This document shows, piece after piece, positions 23,360-30,895 of a stretch of DNA of 64,000 bases. Both the position numbers and the translations under genes were made by a program. The notes beneath the pieces were generated by a model. It did not search any database. It saw nothing but the letters and a program-made list of their open reading frames with translations, and was not told the origin of the DNA. The stretch comes from Pseudonocardia kunmingensis (lineage in GTDB: Bacteria; Actinomycetota; Actinomycetes; Mycobacteriales; Pseudonocardiaceae): contig NZ_VFPA01000003.1 of NCBI RefSeq assembly GCF_006716445.1, positions 1,178,001 through 1,242,000 on the forward strand, in the 5' to 3' direction. The first letter of the stretch is position 1, and every line of letters begins with the position of its first letter.

Positions 23360-23863
23360 ATGGTTTCGGACAGCACGAGCAACACCGCGACGACCGAGTG
23401 CACGCCCGAGTAGGAAGGCCCCGCACCGGGCACCCGCAGCACGCCGTCATCCGACGCCGGGTTCGCGGCGGGGGCCGCGGCCGTCGTCAGCGCCGGACTC
23501 GGGCTCACCTCGCTCACCGGCACCGGGCTCGGCGACATGATGCGTTCCCGGCAGGAGATCGTCGGCCAGATCGAGGCGACCGTCAGCGGCGGTGCCGGCG
23601 ACCAGGTCGATGCGCTCTACGGCGCCCCGTGGCACACCGCCGCGCTCGTCAACGGCGTCATCGCGCTCCTGGCCGTCCTCGTCGGCGGTGTCCTGCTGGC
23701 CGCGCACTCCCGACGGACCGGCACGGCGTCGTGGATCAAGGCGCTGGCTCTGGGCGGTGCCGTACTCGGCGCGCTCGGGATGCTCGTCGCAGGCGGCATG
23801 TACCTCGACCTCTTCGCCGCGCAGCCCCAGCTGCCCACCGCGCCCGCGCTCGGAGGCGGCTGA
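23360..23863 (+). pseudogene. Small membrane protein gene interrupted by in-frame TAG
   Basis: From ATG 23360 the frame reads 17 codons (MVSDSTSNTATTECTPE) to a TAG at 23411. It then stays open in the same frame to 23863 through a first membrane segment (FAAGAAAVVSAGLGLTSLTG) and two more (VNGVIALLAVLVGGVLL and ALGGAVLGALGMLVAGGMYL). The next ATG (23537) follows the first helix and has no ribosome site, so the intact protein seems to need the upstream part. Likely a nonsense mutation or base-call error; readthrough is a remote alternative. Family not recognised. Confidence 0.55.
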
Positions 23864-23939
23864 GCCTGAACCCCGCGCCCGATCCGCCCGTGTGCTTGCC
23901 GGGACCCCCCGTCCCGTCGACGCACAGGAGGACATCGGG

Positions 23940-25595
23940 TTGTCGTTGGACACCGGCGCACCGCCGCTCCCCAGGCGCACCGTGACCGGCGGTGTGCTCA
24001 CCGCACTCGCCGCCGTCGTCGTGCTCGGCGCGCTGCTGCTCCCGAACGAGATCGGCCGGGTCACGCCCGGGGCGTTCCTGCGCATCCCGGTCGAGGCGCT
24101 CGCCGGGGTCGCCGTCCTGCTCGCCGCGCCGCGGCGGGCCCGGCCGGCCGCGGCGGCGCTGCTGGGTTCGGCGCTGGGCCTGCTGACCGTGCTCAAGGTC
24201 CTCGACATGGGCTTCTCGGCCACGCTCGGCCGTCCGTTCGACGTGCTGGCCGACGGGAGCAGCCTCGTCGACGCGGCGATCTTCCTCGGGCAGGCGGGTG
24301 GCCCGGGAACTGCGCTCACCGCCGCGGTGGCCGCCGGTCTCCTCGCCGTCGCCGTCGTCGCGACCACGACGTGGGCCGCCGGGCGGCTGGCCCGGCGCGT
24401 CGTCGTGCCGCACCGTCGGACGGCGCTGCGCACCGTCGCGGCCGCCACCGCCGTCTGGAGCGGCTGCGTCGTGGCCGAGGCGCAGCTCGTGCCGGGGATC
24501 GAGGTGGCCTCCGACAGCACCGCCACCCTCGCCCTCTACCGCGCCCAACAGGTGCGCGCCGACGTGCAGGACCTGCAGCGGTTCGAGAGCGAGCTCGCCG
24601 CCGACCCGTTCCGCGACGTACCGGACGACCAGCTGCTCACCGCCCTGCGCGGCAAGGACGTGGTGTTCGCCTTCGTGGAGAGCTACGGGCGCGTCGCGCT
24701 CGAGGACCCGCAGCTCGCCGCGGGCGTCGGCGCCGTGCTCGACGACGGCACCCGCCGCCTCGAGCAGGCCGGGTTCGGCACGCGCAGCGCCTACCTCAGC
24801 TCGCCGACCACGGGCGCCGGCAGCTGGCTCGCCCACGCCACCTTCCTCTCCGGCCTGTGGGTCGACGGCCAGCAGCGCCACGACCTGCTGCACACCACCG
24901 ACCGCGACACGCTCGTGAGCGACTTCGGCCGGGCGGGCTGGCGGACCGTCGGCGTCATGCCCGGGGTCTTCCTCGACTGGCCCGAGGGCGCGTTCTACCG
25001 CCACGACCGCGTCTACGACTTCGACGAGCTCGGCTACCGCGGCCCCCGCATGAGCTTCGCGACCATGCCCGACCAGTACACCCTGCAGGCCTTCGAGGAG
25101 CTGGAGCGTGCGAAGCCAGGCCCGGTGATGGCCGAGATCCCGCTCGTCACCAGCCACGCCCCGTGGAACCCGCTGCCGCCGCTCCTGCCCTGGACCGAGG
25201 TGGGCGACGGTTCCGTCTACGACTTCATGGAAGGCCGCGGGGAGCAGCCGGAGGCCATCCTCACCCGTGACCCCGCGCTCGTGCGCGAGGACTACCGGCG
25301 GGCGGTCGAGTACTCCCTGACCAGCCTCATCTCCTACGTCGAGACCTACGGCGACGACGACCTCGTCGTCGTGCTCCTCGGCGACCACCAGCCCTCCCCC
25401 GTCGTCACCGGCCCCACCAGCGACCGCGACGTCCCGATCAGCATCGTGGCGAAGGACCCCGCGGTGCTCGACCGGATCGGCGGGTGGCACTGGCAGGACG
25501 GGCTGCGGCCCGGGCCGCACGCGCCGGTCCAGCGGATGGACGCCTTCCGGGAGGAGTTCCTCACCGCGTTCGGTGACCGCCGGGTGCGGCAGTAG
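23940..25595 (+). CDS. Membrane-anchored sulfatase/alkaline-phosphatase-fold protein
   Basis: A 551-aa protein with 4-5 N-terminal membrane helices (to ~residue 165) and an extracytoplasmic sulfatase-like catalytic domain. That domain has VVFAFVESYGR, the TTGAGSW segment with the likely Thr nucleophile, a SHAPW motif and the metal-binding LLGDHQPS. It starts with TTG behind a perfect AGGAGG. Related LtaS-like enzymes modify cell-surface glycans or lipids; the donor here is unknown. Confidence 0.88.
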   Translation: MSLDTGAPPLPRRTVTGGVLTALAAVVVLGALLLPNEIGRVTPGAFLRIPVEALAGVAVLLAAPRRARPAAAALLGSALGLLTVLKVLDMGFSATLGRPFDVLADGSSLVDAAIFLGQAGGPGTALTAAVAAGLLAVAVVATTTWAAGRLARRVVVPHRRTALRTVAAATAVWSGCVVAEAQLVPGIEVASDSTATLALYRAQQVRADVQDLQRFESELAADPFRDVPDDQLLTALRGKDVVFAFVESYGRVALEDPQLAAGVGAVLDDGTRRLEQAGFGTRSAYLSSPTTGAGSWLAHATFLSGLWVDGQQRHDLLHTTDRDTLVSDFGRAGWRTVGVMPGVFLDWPEGAFYRHDRVYDFDELGYRGPRMSFATMPDQYTLQAFEELERAKPGPVMAEIPLVTSHAPWNPLPPLLPWTEVGDGSVYDFMEGRGEQPEAILTRDPALVREDYRRAVEYSLTSLISYVETYGDDDLVVVLLGDHQPSPVVTGPTSDRDVPISIVAKDPAVLDRIGGWHWQDGLRPGPHAPVQRMDAFREEFLTAFGDRRVRQ

Positions 25596-25701
25596 ACATC
25601 AGTGGAATTCTTGCCGGCGGCGATGTCGAGAACCCGTAACCGGCTCCGTCCCCGCGGTGGACGTGACCACGACGGGTCGCACCAGCACCGAGGAGAACAC
25701 G

Positions 25702-26109
25702 ATGGCCAAGTACCTGCTGCTCAAGCACTACCGCGGCGCGCCGGCGGCGGTCAACGACGTGCCGATGGACCAGTGGACCCCCGAGGAGGTCTCGGCGCAC
25801 GTGCAGTACATGCGCGACTTCGCGGCCCGGCTCGAGGGGACCGGCGAGTTCGTCGAGGGCCAGGCGCTCTCCCCCGAGGGGACGTTCGTCCGGTACGACG
25901 GCGAGGGCCGCCCGCCGGTCACCGACGGCCCGTTCGCCGAGACGAAGGACCTCATCGCCGGCTGGATGGTGATCGACGTCGACAGCTACGAACGCGCCGT
26001 CGAGCTGGCCGGGGAGCTGTCCGCCGCCCCCGGTGCGGGCGGGAAGCCGATCCACGAGTGGCTCGAGCTGCGCCCGTTCTACACCGAGCCGCCCACCATC
26101 ACGGAATGA
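25702..26109 (+). CDS. DGPF/YCII-domain protein, partner of ECF42
   Basis: A 135-aa YCII-fold protein starting MAKYLLLKHYRG with a GAGGAGAACACG ribosome site. The diagnostic PVTDGPFAETKDLIAGW motif marks it as a DGPF protein, the usual target and neighbour of ECF42 sigma factors. The stop overlaps the sigma-factor ATG (ATGA), giving translational coupling. DGPF proteins have been linked to ECF42-dependent responses in Streptomyces; their biochemistry is unclear. Confidence 0.95.
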   Translation: MAKYLLLKHYRGAPAAVNDVPMDQWTPEEVSAHVQYMRDFAARLEGTGEFVEGQALSPEGTFVRYDGEGRPPVTDGPFAETKDLIAGWMVIDVDSYERAVELAGELSAAPGAGGKPIHEWLELRPFYTEPPTITE

Positions 26110-27266
26110 GCTCGCCGGTGGACGAGGTCCTGCTCCGCAGCCTCGCACCGAACGTGCTCGGGGTCCTCGTCCGCCGCGGAGCCGACTTCGCGGCGGCCGA
26201 GGACGCCGTGCAGGACGCGCTGGTCGAGGCCGTCCGCGTGTGGCCGGCGGACCCGCCACGGGATGCGAAGGGCTGGCTGGTCACCGTGGCCTGGCGCAAG
26301 TTCCTCGACGCCACCCGGGCGGAGGTCGCGCGGCGCCGCCGGGAGGAGGTCGTCGACACCGAGCCCACGCCCGGGCAGGCGTCCGGGGTGGACGACACCC
26401 TCCAGCTCTACTTCCTGTGCGCCCACCCGTCCCTGACCCCGTCGTCGGCGGTCGCGCTCACGCTGCGCGCCGTCGGCGGGCTCACCACCCGCCAGATCGC
26501 CCAGGCCTACCTCGTGCCCGAGGCGACCATGGCGCAGCGGATCAGCCGGGCCAAGCGCACCGTAGCCGGTGTGCGGTTCGACCAGCCGGGCGACGTCGCC
26601 ACCGTGCTGCGCGTGCTCTACCTGGTCTTCAACGAGGGCTACTCCGGCGACGTCGACCTCGCCGCCGAGGCCATCCGGCTCACCCGCCAGCTCGCGGCGG
26701 CGATCGACCACCCGGAGGTGGCGGGCCTGCTCGCCCTCATGCTGCTCCACCACGCCCGCCGCGCCAGCCGCACCGCCCCCGACGGCAGCCTCGTGCCGCT
26801 CGCCGAGCAGGACCGCAGCCGCTGGGACACCGCGTCGATCGTCGAGGGCGTCGCGATCCTGCAGGCGGCACTGGCCCGCGACCGGCTGGGCGAGTACCAG
26901 GCCCAGGCCGCCGTCGCGGCCCTGCACGCCGACGCCCCCACCGCCGAGGAGACCGACTGGCCCCAGATCGTCGAGTGGTACGACGAGCTCGTGCGCCTGA
27001 CCGGCAGCCCGGTCGCCCGGCTCAACCGCGCCGTGGCCGTCGGCGAGGCCGACGGACCGCGCGCCGGGCTGGCGGCGCTCGCGGAACTGGACGACGCACT
27101 GCCCCGTCACGCGGCGGTGGCCGCGTACCTGCACGAGCGCGACGGTGACCTCGAGACGGCGGCCCGGCTGTACGTCGAAGCCGCCCACAAGGCCCCCACC
27201 CTCGCCGAACGCGCCCACCTGACGCGCCAGGCCGCCCGGCTGAACAACCGCCGGGATCGCTCTTGA
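26106..27266 (+). CDS. ECF42-type extracytoplasmic-function sigma factor
   Basis: A 386-aa sigma factor. Region 2 (FAAAEDAVQDALVEAVRVWPADPPRDAKGWLVTVAWRKFLD) and region 4 (ALTLRAVGGLTTRQIAQAYLVPEATMAQRISRAKR) are followed by a ~200-aa C-terminal helical/TPR-like domain (FNEGYSGD onward, DUF6596-type) that regulates activity. No anti-sigma factor gene is adjacent, as expected for ECF42. It is coupled to the DGPF gene that it probably transcribes. Confidence 0.95.
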   Translation: MSSPVDEVLLRSLAPNVLGVLVRRGADFAAAEDAVQDALVEAVRVWPADPPRDAKGWLVTVAWRKFLDATRAEVARRRREEVVDTEPTPGQASGVDDTLQLYFLCAHPSLTPSSAVALTLRAVGGLTTRQIAQAYLVPEATMAQRISRAKRTVAGVRFDQPGDVATVLRVLYLVFNEGYSGDVDLAAEAIRLTRQLAAAIDHPEVAGLLALMLLHHARRASRTAPDGSLVPLAEQDRSRWDTASIVEGVAILQAALARDRLGEYQAQAAVAALHADAPTAEETDWPQIVEWYDELVRLTGSPVARLNRAVAVGEADGPRAGLAALAELDDALPRHAAVAAYLHERDGDLETAARLYVEAAHKAPTLAERAHLTRQAARLNNRRDRS

Positions 27267-27407
27267 TCACGAAGTCGGCGCGAAAACGGGTGGAATGCGC
27301 CCGGGAACGCGCCGAAGTTCCGATCATGTCTGTGACATCGCCGCCGTCGCTGCAGGGGAGGGCGGTCACCCGGTTCCCGGCCTCATGATCGGCGCGGCGC
27401 GTGAAAG

Positions 27408-27468
27408 CGGGATTCGCATGACGAACGGCACTTTCGTCGGCTAGGTACCGACGAAAGTGCCGTTCGTC
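27408..27468 (+). repeat. Palindromic element, copy 2
   Basis: CGGGATTCGCAT plus a 49-bp palindrome (27420-27468) with arms GACGAACGGCACTTTCGTCGG / CCGACGAAAGTGCCGTTCGTC, which are perfectly complementary around CTAGGTA. It is the most symmetrical of the three copies. It encloses the frame ATG...TAG at 27418-27444. Confidence 0.92.
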
Positions 27469-27908
27469 CGCGTGAGAGCCTCACGATTGGGCAACGCGCT
27501 CCCCATGCAGCGCATGTCCCGTTTCCGCCGATCAAGAGCGCCTGGACGGCCGCGGACCGGTCCGATGATCACCAGGACGGGGTGGGACGGGACCACAGCA
27601 AGGTGCGCATCCACCCGACAGCGACGGTCTCGTCCCCAAACAGGCCTGGGCCAGGTCGGGAACGGCCGTCCGGCCAGCCCCGATATTCGGTACTTGACCC
27701 AACCCGGCCACCCCGCCGACGAGCGGGGTCGAGGGAACTGACCGACTACGCCGACGACCGGGCCGAGGCGCGCAGGCAGTGGTCTCGAGCCGGGAACGGC
27801 CCGCCCACAGAAGTCGCGGAGACAACGAATATCCCGGCACGCAGCCACCCAATCAGCAGCCGCAGCATCCACTATCGCAAACACAAACCACCCGAACGCC
27901 ACCTGCGT

Positions 27909-27924
27909 TCGAAAACATGTTCGA
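27909..27924. promoter_or_regulatory. LexA (SOS) box
   Basis: TCGAAA-ACAT-GTTCGA differs at one position from the actinobacterial SOS box TCGAAC-N4-GTTCGA. A -10-like TAAACT follows at 27926-27931, and the ATG at 27938 falls where transcription should start, so the HNH mRNA is probably leaderless and DNA-damage inducible. Confidence 0.75.
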
Positions 27925-27937
27925 CTAAACTCGGGGT

Positions 27938-29209
27938 ATGTCCGCAGTCGCCGCCGCACACCAGCACCTCCAACAGGCGCTGGACGAATTGCGGCAGGCC
28001 GCGGAATCCGGCCTGGCCTCCGATCCCGAGTTGTTGTCGGTGCTGACGGTCAGCGAAGGACTGTCACGACAGCTGGAGCACCTCACCGTCGCCACCACCG
28101 CCGCCCTGCAACGCCGCGGCAGCTTCACCGAACGCGGGTATCGGGACACCACCGGCGCGTTGACCGACCTGCTGGGCTGTGACCGGTACGAAGCCCACCG
28201 CCGCGTCGTCGCCGCCGAACAGGCGTGCGAGCAGATCGGGCTCGACGGCACCATGCTCCCCGCCCGGCTGCCGGCCACCGCGAAGGCGTTCGCCGCCGGA
28301 CAAGCCGGCCTGCGCCACGTCGAAGTCATCGCCGCACTGCTGAACACCCCGGCGGCGGGACGGCTCACCGACGCCCAACGCGGCGGGCTGGAAGAACAAC
28401 TCGCCGCCCTGGCCGGCCAGTACCAGCCCACCCAACTGCGCAACCTCGGCACCCAGCTGATCGAAGCCCTCGACGACGACGGACCCGAACCCGACGACAC
28501 CCCACCCGCCCCGGTCAACACACTGCACCTGCGCCGTCACCGCAGCGGATCCGGCGGGAAGATCACCGGCCAGATCGACGACGCCGCCATGTTCGACGCC
28601 ATCGCCACCGTCATCGACGCGAAGTCGAAGCCGCTCGGCAAGGATGACCAGCGTCCCACCGCGCAGCGCCAGGCCGAAGCACTCGCCGACGCGTGCGGGT
28701 ATGTCCTCGCCCACGGCGAGGCCGACACCCTCCCCGACACCGGCGGCCGCCGCCCCCAGTTGAACGTGATCATCCGGCTCGAAGATCTGGAGCAGCGGGC
28801 CCGCTCGGCCATGCTCGACTTCGGCGGCACCCTCACCCCCGAATCCCTGCGCATGCTGGCCTGCGACGCCGCCGTGGTGCCGATCGTGATGAACGGCGCC
28901 GGGCAACCCTTGGACGTGGGTCGCTCCACCCGGGTGATCCCGGACGGGTTGCGCCGTGCGGTCACCGCCCGCGACCGGGGTTGCGCCCACCCGGGGTGTG
29001 ATCGTCCGCCTGCTTGGTGCGAAATCCACCATATCCTCGAATGGGAACACGACGGCCACACCGTGTTGTGCAACCTGGTGATGTTGTGCAAGGCGCACCA
29101 CCGCCTGATCCACCATTCAGGATGGACCGTCCGGATCCGCGACGGGCGACCGGAGTTCATACCACCGAAATGGATCGATCCGCAGCAGAGACCCAGGCGC
29201 AACCCCTGA
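27938..29209 (+). CDS. DUF222 + HNH endonuclease domain protein (13E12-like)
   Basis: A 423-aa protein with an N-terminal DUF222 helical region (residues ~1-290; LTDLLGCDRYEAHRRVVAAEQA) and a C-terminal HNH nuclease domain around residues 335-400: ARDRGCAHPGCDRPPAWCEIHHILEW, then LVMLCKAHHRLIHHSGW (HH, N and final H, with CxxC zinc ligands). Such genes are multicopy in actinobacteria (the 13E12 repeats of M. tuberculosis) and behave as mobile accessory genes. The LexA box upstream indicates SOS control. Confidence 0.94.
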   Translation: MSAVAAAHQHLQQALDELRQAAESGLASDPELLSVLTVSEGLSRQLEHLTVATTAALQRRGSFTERGYRDTTGALTDLLGCDRYEAHRRVVAAEQACEQIGLDGTMLPARLPATAKAFAAGQAGLRHVEVIAALLNTPAAGRLTDAQRGGLEEQLAALAGQYQPTQLRNLGTQLIEALDDDGPEPDDTPPAPVNTLHLRRHRSGSGGKITGQIDDAAMFDAIATVIDAKSKPLGKDDQRPTAQRQAEALADACGYVLAHGEADTLPDTGGRRPQLNVIIRLEDLEQRARSAMLDFGGTLTPESLRMLACDAAVVPIVMNGAGQPLDVGRSTRVIPDGLRRAVTARDRGCAHPGCDRPPAWCEIHHILEWEHDGHTVLCNLVMLCKAHHRLIHHSGWTVRIRDGRPEFIPPKWIDPQQRPRRNP

Positions 29210-29274
29210 CTCGTCCTGGACCGGCGCGACCACTCCACCGCCCCTGGCGACTGGCATCCACCCGCGCCCCGCTC

Positions 29275-29306
29275 GTAGTGACCAGGTCGGCTAATGTGGT
29301 CACTAC
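29275..29306. promoter_or_regulatory. TetR operator upstream of TetR-hydrolase operon
   Basis: GTAGTGACCA (29275-29284) and TGGTCACTAC (29297-29306) are perfect 10-bp inverted repeats with a 12-bp spacer. A -10-like TAATGT lies at the edge of the right arm. It ends 14 bp before the TetR GTG start, so autorepression is likely. Confidence 0.75.
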
Positions 29307-29320
29307 AGGAGAGGAGCCGC

Positions 29321-30001
29321 GTGCCCCGACCGCTCATCCCGAACCGGCCCGACGCGATCCTCGACGCCGCTGAGGCGCTCGTGCTCGAGCACGGCTACGA
29401 GCGCATGAGCGTGGAGCAGGTCGCGCGGCGGGCCGGGATCGGCAAGGGCGCGGTCTACCGGGAGTTCCGCAGCAAGCAGGAACTGCGGCAGGCCCTGCTG
29501 GTCCGGGGGATGCGCCGGCTGGTGCAGCGGGTGCGGGAGCAGGCGGCGGGGACGGGGCGCGTCGGCCTCGCCACCGCCTACCGACTCGGCGTGGATGCGC
29601 TGCTCGACGACCCGCTCATGACGGCCGCGTTCCTCGACGACCACGACTTCCTCGGCACCCAGGTGCGGAACGCTCCCGCCGATCGCTACCGCGACCGGGC
29701 CGCCTGGCTCACCGGGTACGTCGAGCAGCTGCACGCTGCCGGGGCGTTGCGGGTCGAGGCGCCGCCGGCAGCCGTCTCGCTCGCGCTGTCGGCCTTCACG
29801 ATCGGGCTGCTGTCGGCGAACGCGCTGCTGGGTCCGCTGTCGCGGGACCGGCTGGCCGCGGCCGTCGAGGTGGTGGCCGTGCTGGTCGAGCGGGGCCTGG
29901 AGGCGCCCGTCTCCGGCGGCCCGGACTTCACGGCGGTGCTCGACCGGCTCGACGCGCAGCTCTCCACGACCCACGGCACAGGAGCGCCCGATGCCCGCTG
30001 A
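29321..30001 (+). CDS. TetR/AcrR-family regulator
   Basis: A 226-aa repressor with N-terminal HTH (PDAILDAAEALVLEHGYERMSVEQVARRAGIGKGAVYREFRSKQEL) and a helical effector domain. The GTG start has a GAGAGGAG ribosome site; a start 27 bp upstream would add only shadow sequence. The next gene overlaps its end by 11 bp. The 10-12-10 palindrome in its promoter is the presumed operator, so the hydrolase is its probable regulon. Confidence 0.94.
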   Translation: MPRPLIPNRPDAILDAAEALVLEHGYERMSVEQVARRAGIGKGAVYREFRSKQELRQALLVRGMRRLVQRVREQAAGTGRVGLATAYRLGVDALLDDPLMTAAFLDDHDFLGTQVRNAPADRYRDRAAWLTGYVEQLHAAGALRVEAPPAAVSLALSAFTIGLLSANALLGPLSRDRLAAAVEVVAVLVERGLEAPVSGGPDFTAVLDRLDAQLSTTHGTGAPDAR

Positions 30002-30875
30002 CCCCGCCGTGGCCCACGTCGAGTTCGCGGAGGGGCGGATCGCCTACCGCCTGCTCGGCGACACCGGGCCGCCGGTCGTCCTGCTCCACGGCGGCGGCCT
30101 CGACAACAGCACGCTGACGTGGGGCCGCCTCGCCCGGGAGCTCGCCGTGGACCACCGCGTGCACTCCCCCGACCTGCCCAAGCACGGCGGCAGCCGGCCG
30201 TGGCGCGCCCTCGCCGACCAGCGCGCGCTGGAGGACCTCGTCCCGCGGCTGCTCGACCACTGGGCGCTGCCCTCGGCCACGCTGATCGGGCTCTCCCTCG
30301 GCGCGACGACCGCGATCGGCGCGGCCCTGCGGCACCCGGAGCGCGTCGACCGGCTGGTCCTCGCCTCGTCGGGCGGCATCCAGGACCGCGTGCCGGGTGC
30401 CGGCCGGCACGAGCTCGCGTGGCTGGCGCTGCGCACGCCGCTGTCGCGACTGATCACGCGCTCGCAGACCGCCGCCACGCTCGCCCGGCACGTGCGCGGC
30501 TTCCCGTTCGCCGACGACGTGCCGGCCGAGGAGCGCGACCGGCTGGTGGCCGGAGTCGTCGCGGAGCACCGCGCCAAGCGCGACGGCCACATGTTCAGCG
30601 ACTGGAACCGCGTCGAGATCGGCTTCCGCCGCATGCGGACCGACCACCGGCCGGAGCTGCACCGCATCGCCTGCCCCACCCTCGTCCTGCACGGCGCCGC
30701 GGACACGGTCGTCCCGGTCCGGTACGCGCGCGAGGCCGCGAGCCTGATCCCCGGGGCGCGGCTGGTCGTGGTCGAGGGGGCGAGCCACTCCGCGCCGATG
30801 GACCACCCCACGGAGGTGGGGGCGGCGGTCCGGGAGTTCCTGGACGACACGCGCGACGCGCTCCCCGCCGGCTGA
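29991..30875 (+). CDS. Alpha/beta-hydrolase, coupled to TetR
   Basis: A 294-aa serine hydrolase: oxyanion LHGGGLDNSTLTW, nucleophile elbow LIGLSLGATTAIGAAL (Ser in GLSLG), acid region LVLHGAADTVVPVRYA and His in VEGASHSAP. Its ATG lies inside the TetR gene, so the two are translationally coupled and respond to the same signal. Similar proteins hydrolyse esters or C-C bonds of aromatic ring-cleavage products; the substrate is not determined. Confidence 0.92.
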   Translation: MPADPAVAHVEFAEGRIAYRLLGDTGPPVVLLHGGGLDNSTLTWGRLARELAVDHRVHSPDLPKHGGSRPWRALADQRALEDLVPRLLDHWALPSATLIGLSLGATTAIGAALRHPERVDRLVLASSGGIQDRVPGAGRHELAWLALRTPLSRLITRSQTAATLARHVRGFPFADDVPAEERDRLVAGVVAEHRAKRDGHMFSDWNRVEIGFRRMRTDHRPELHRIACPTLVLHGAADTVVPVRYAREAASLIPGARLVVVEGASHSAPMDHPTEVGAAVREFLDDTRDALPAG

Positions 30876-30895
30876 GGCCCCGGCCGGCAAGCCGC

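Larger units (their letters stand above)
27267..27937. other. 671-bp gap before HNH gene
   Basis: Holds palindromic element copy 2 (27408-27468) and, at the right end, the LexA box and promoter of the HNH gene. The rest (27470-27900) is comparatively AT-richer, and its open frames look like neither strand-consistent coding nor known families. Confidence 0.6.

Noticed and set aside
23411..23413. TAG read as pyrrolysine or programmed readthrough
   Set aside because: No supporting tRNA or downstream element seen, and actinomycetes rarely use it; mutation or sequencing error is simpler.
27441..27959. Minus-strand frame of 172 codons before the HNH gene
   Set aside because: It runs through the palindromic element and the LexA box and has no family pattern.
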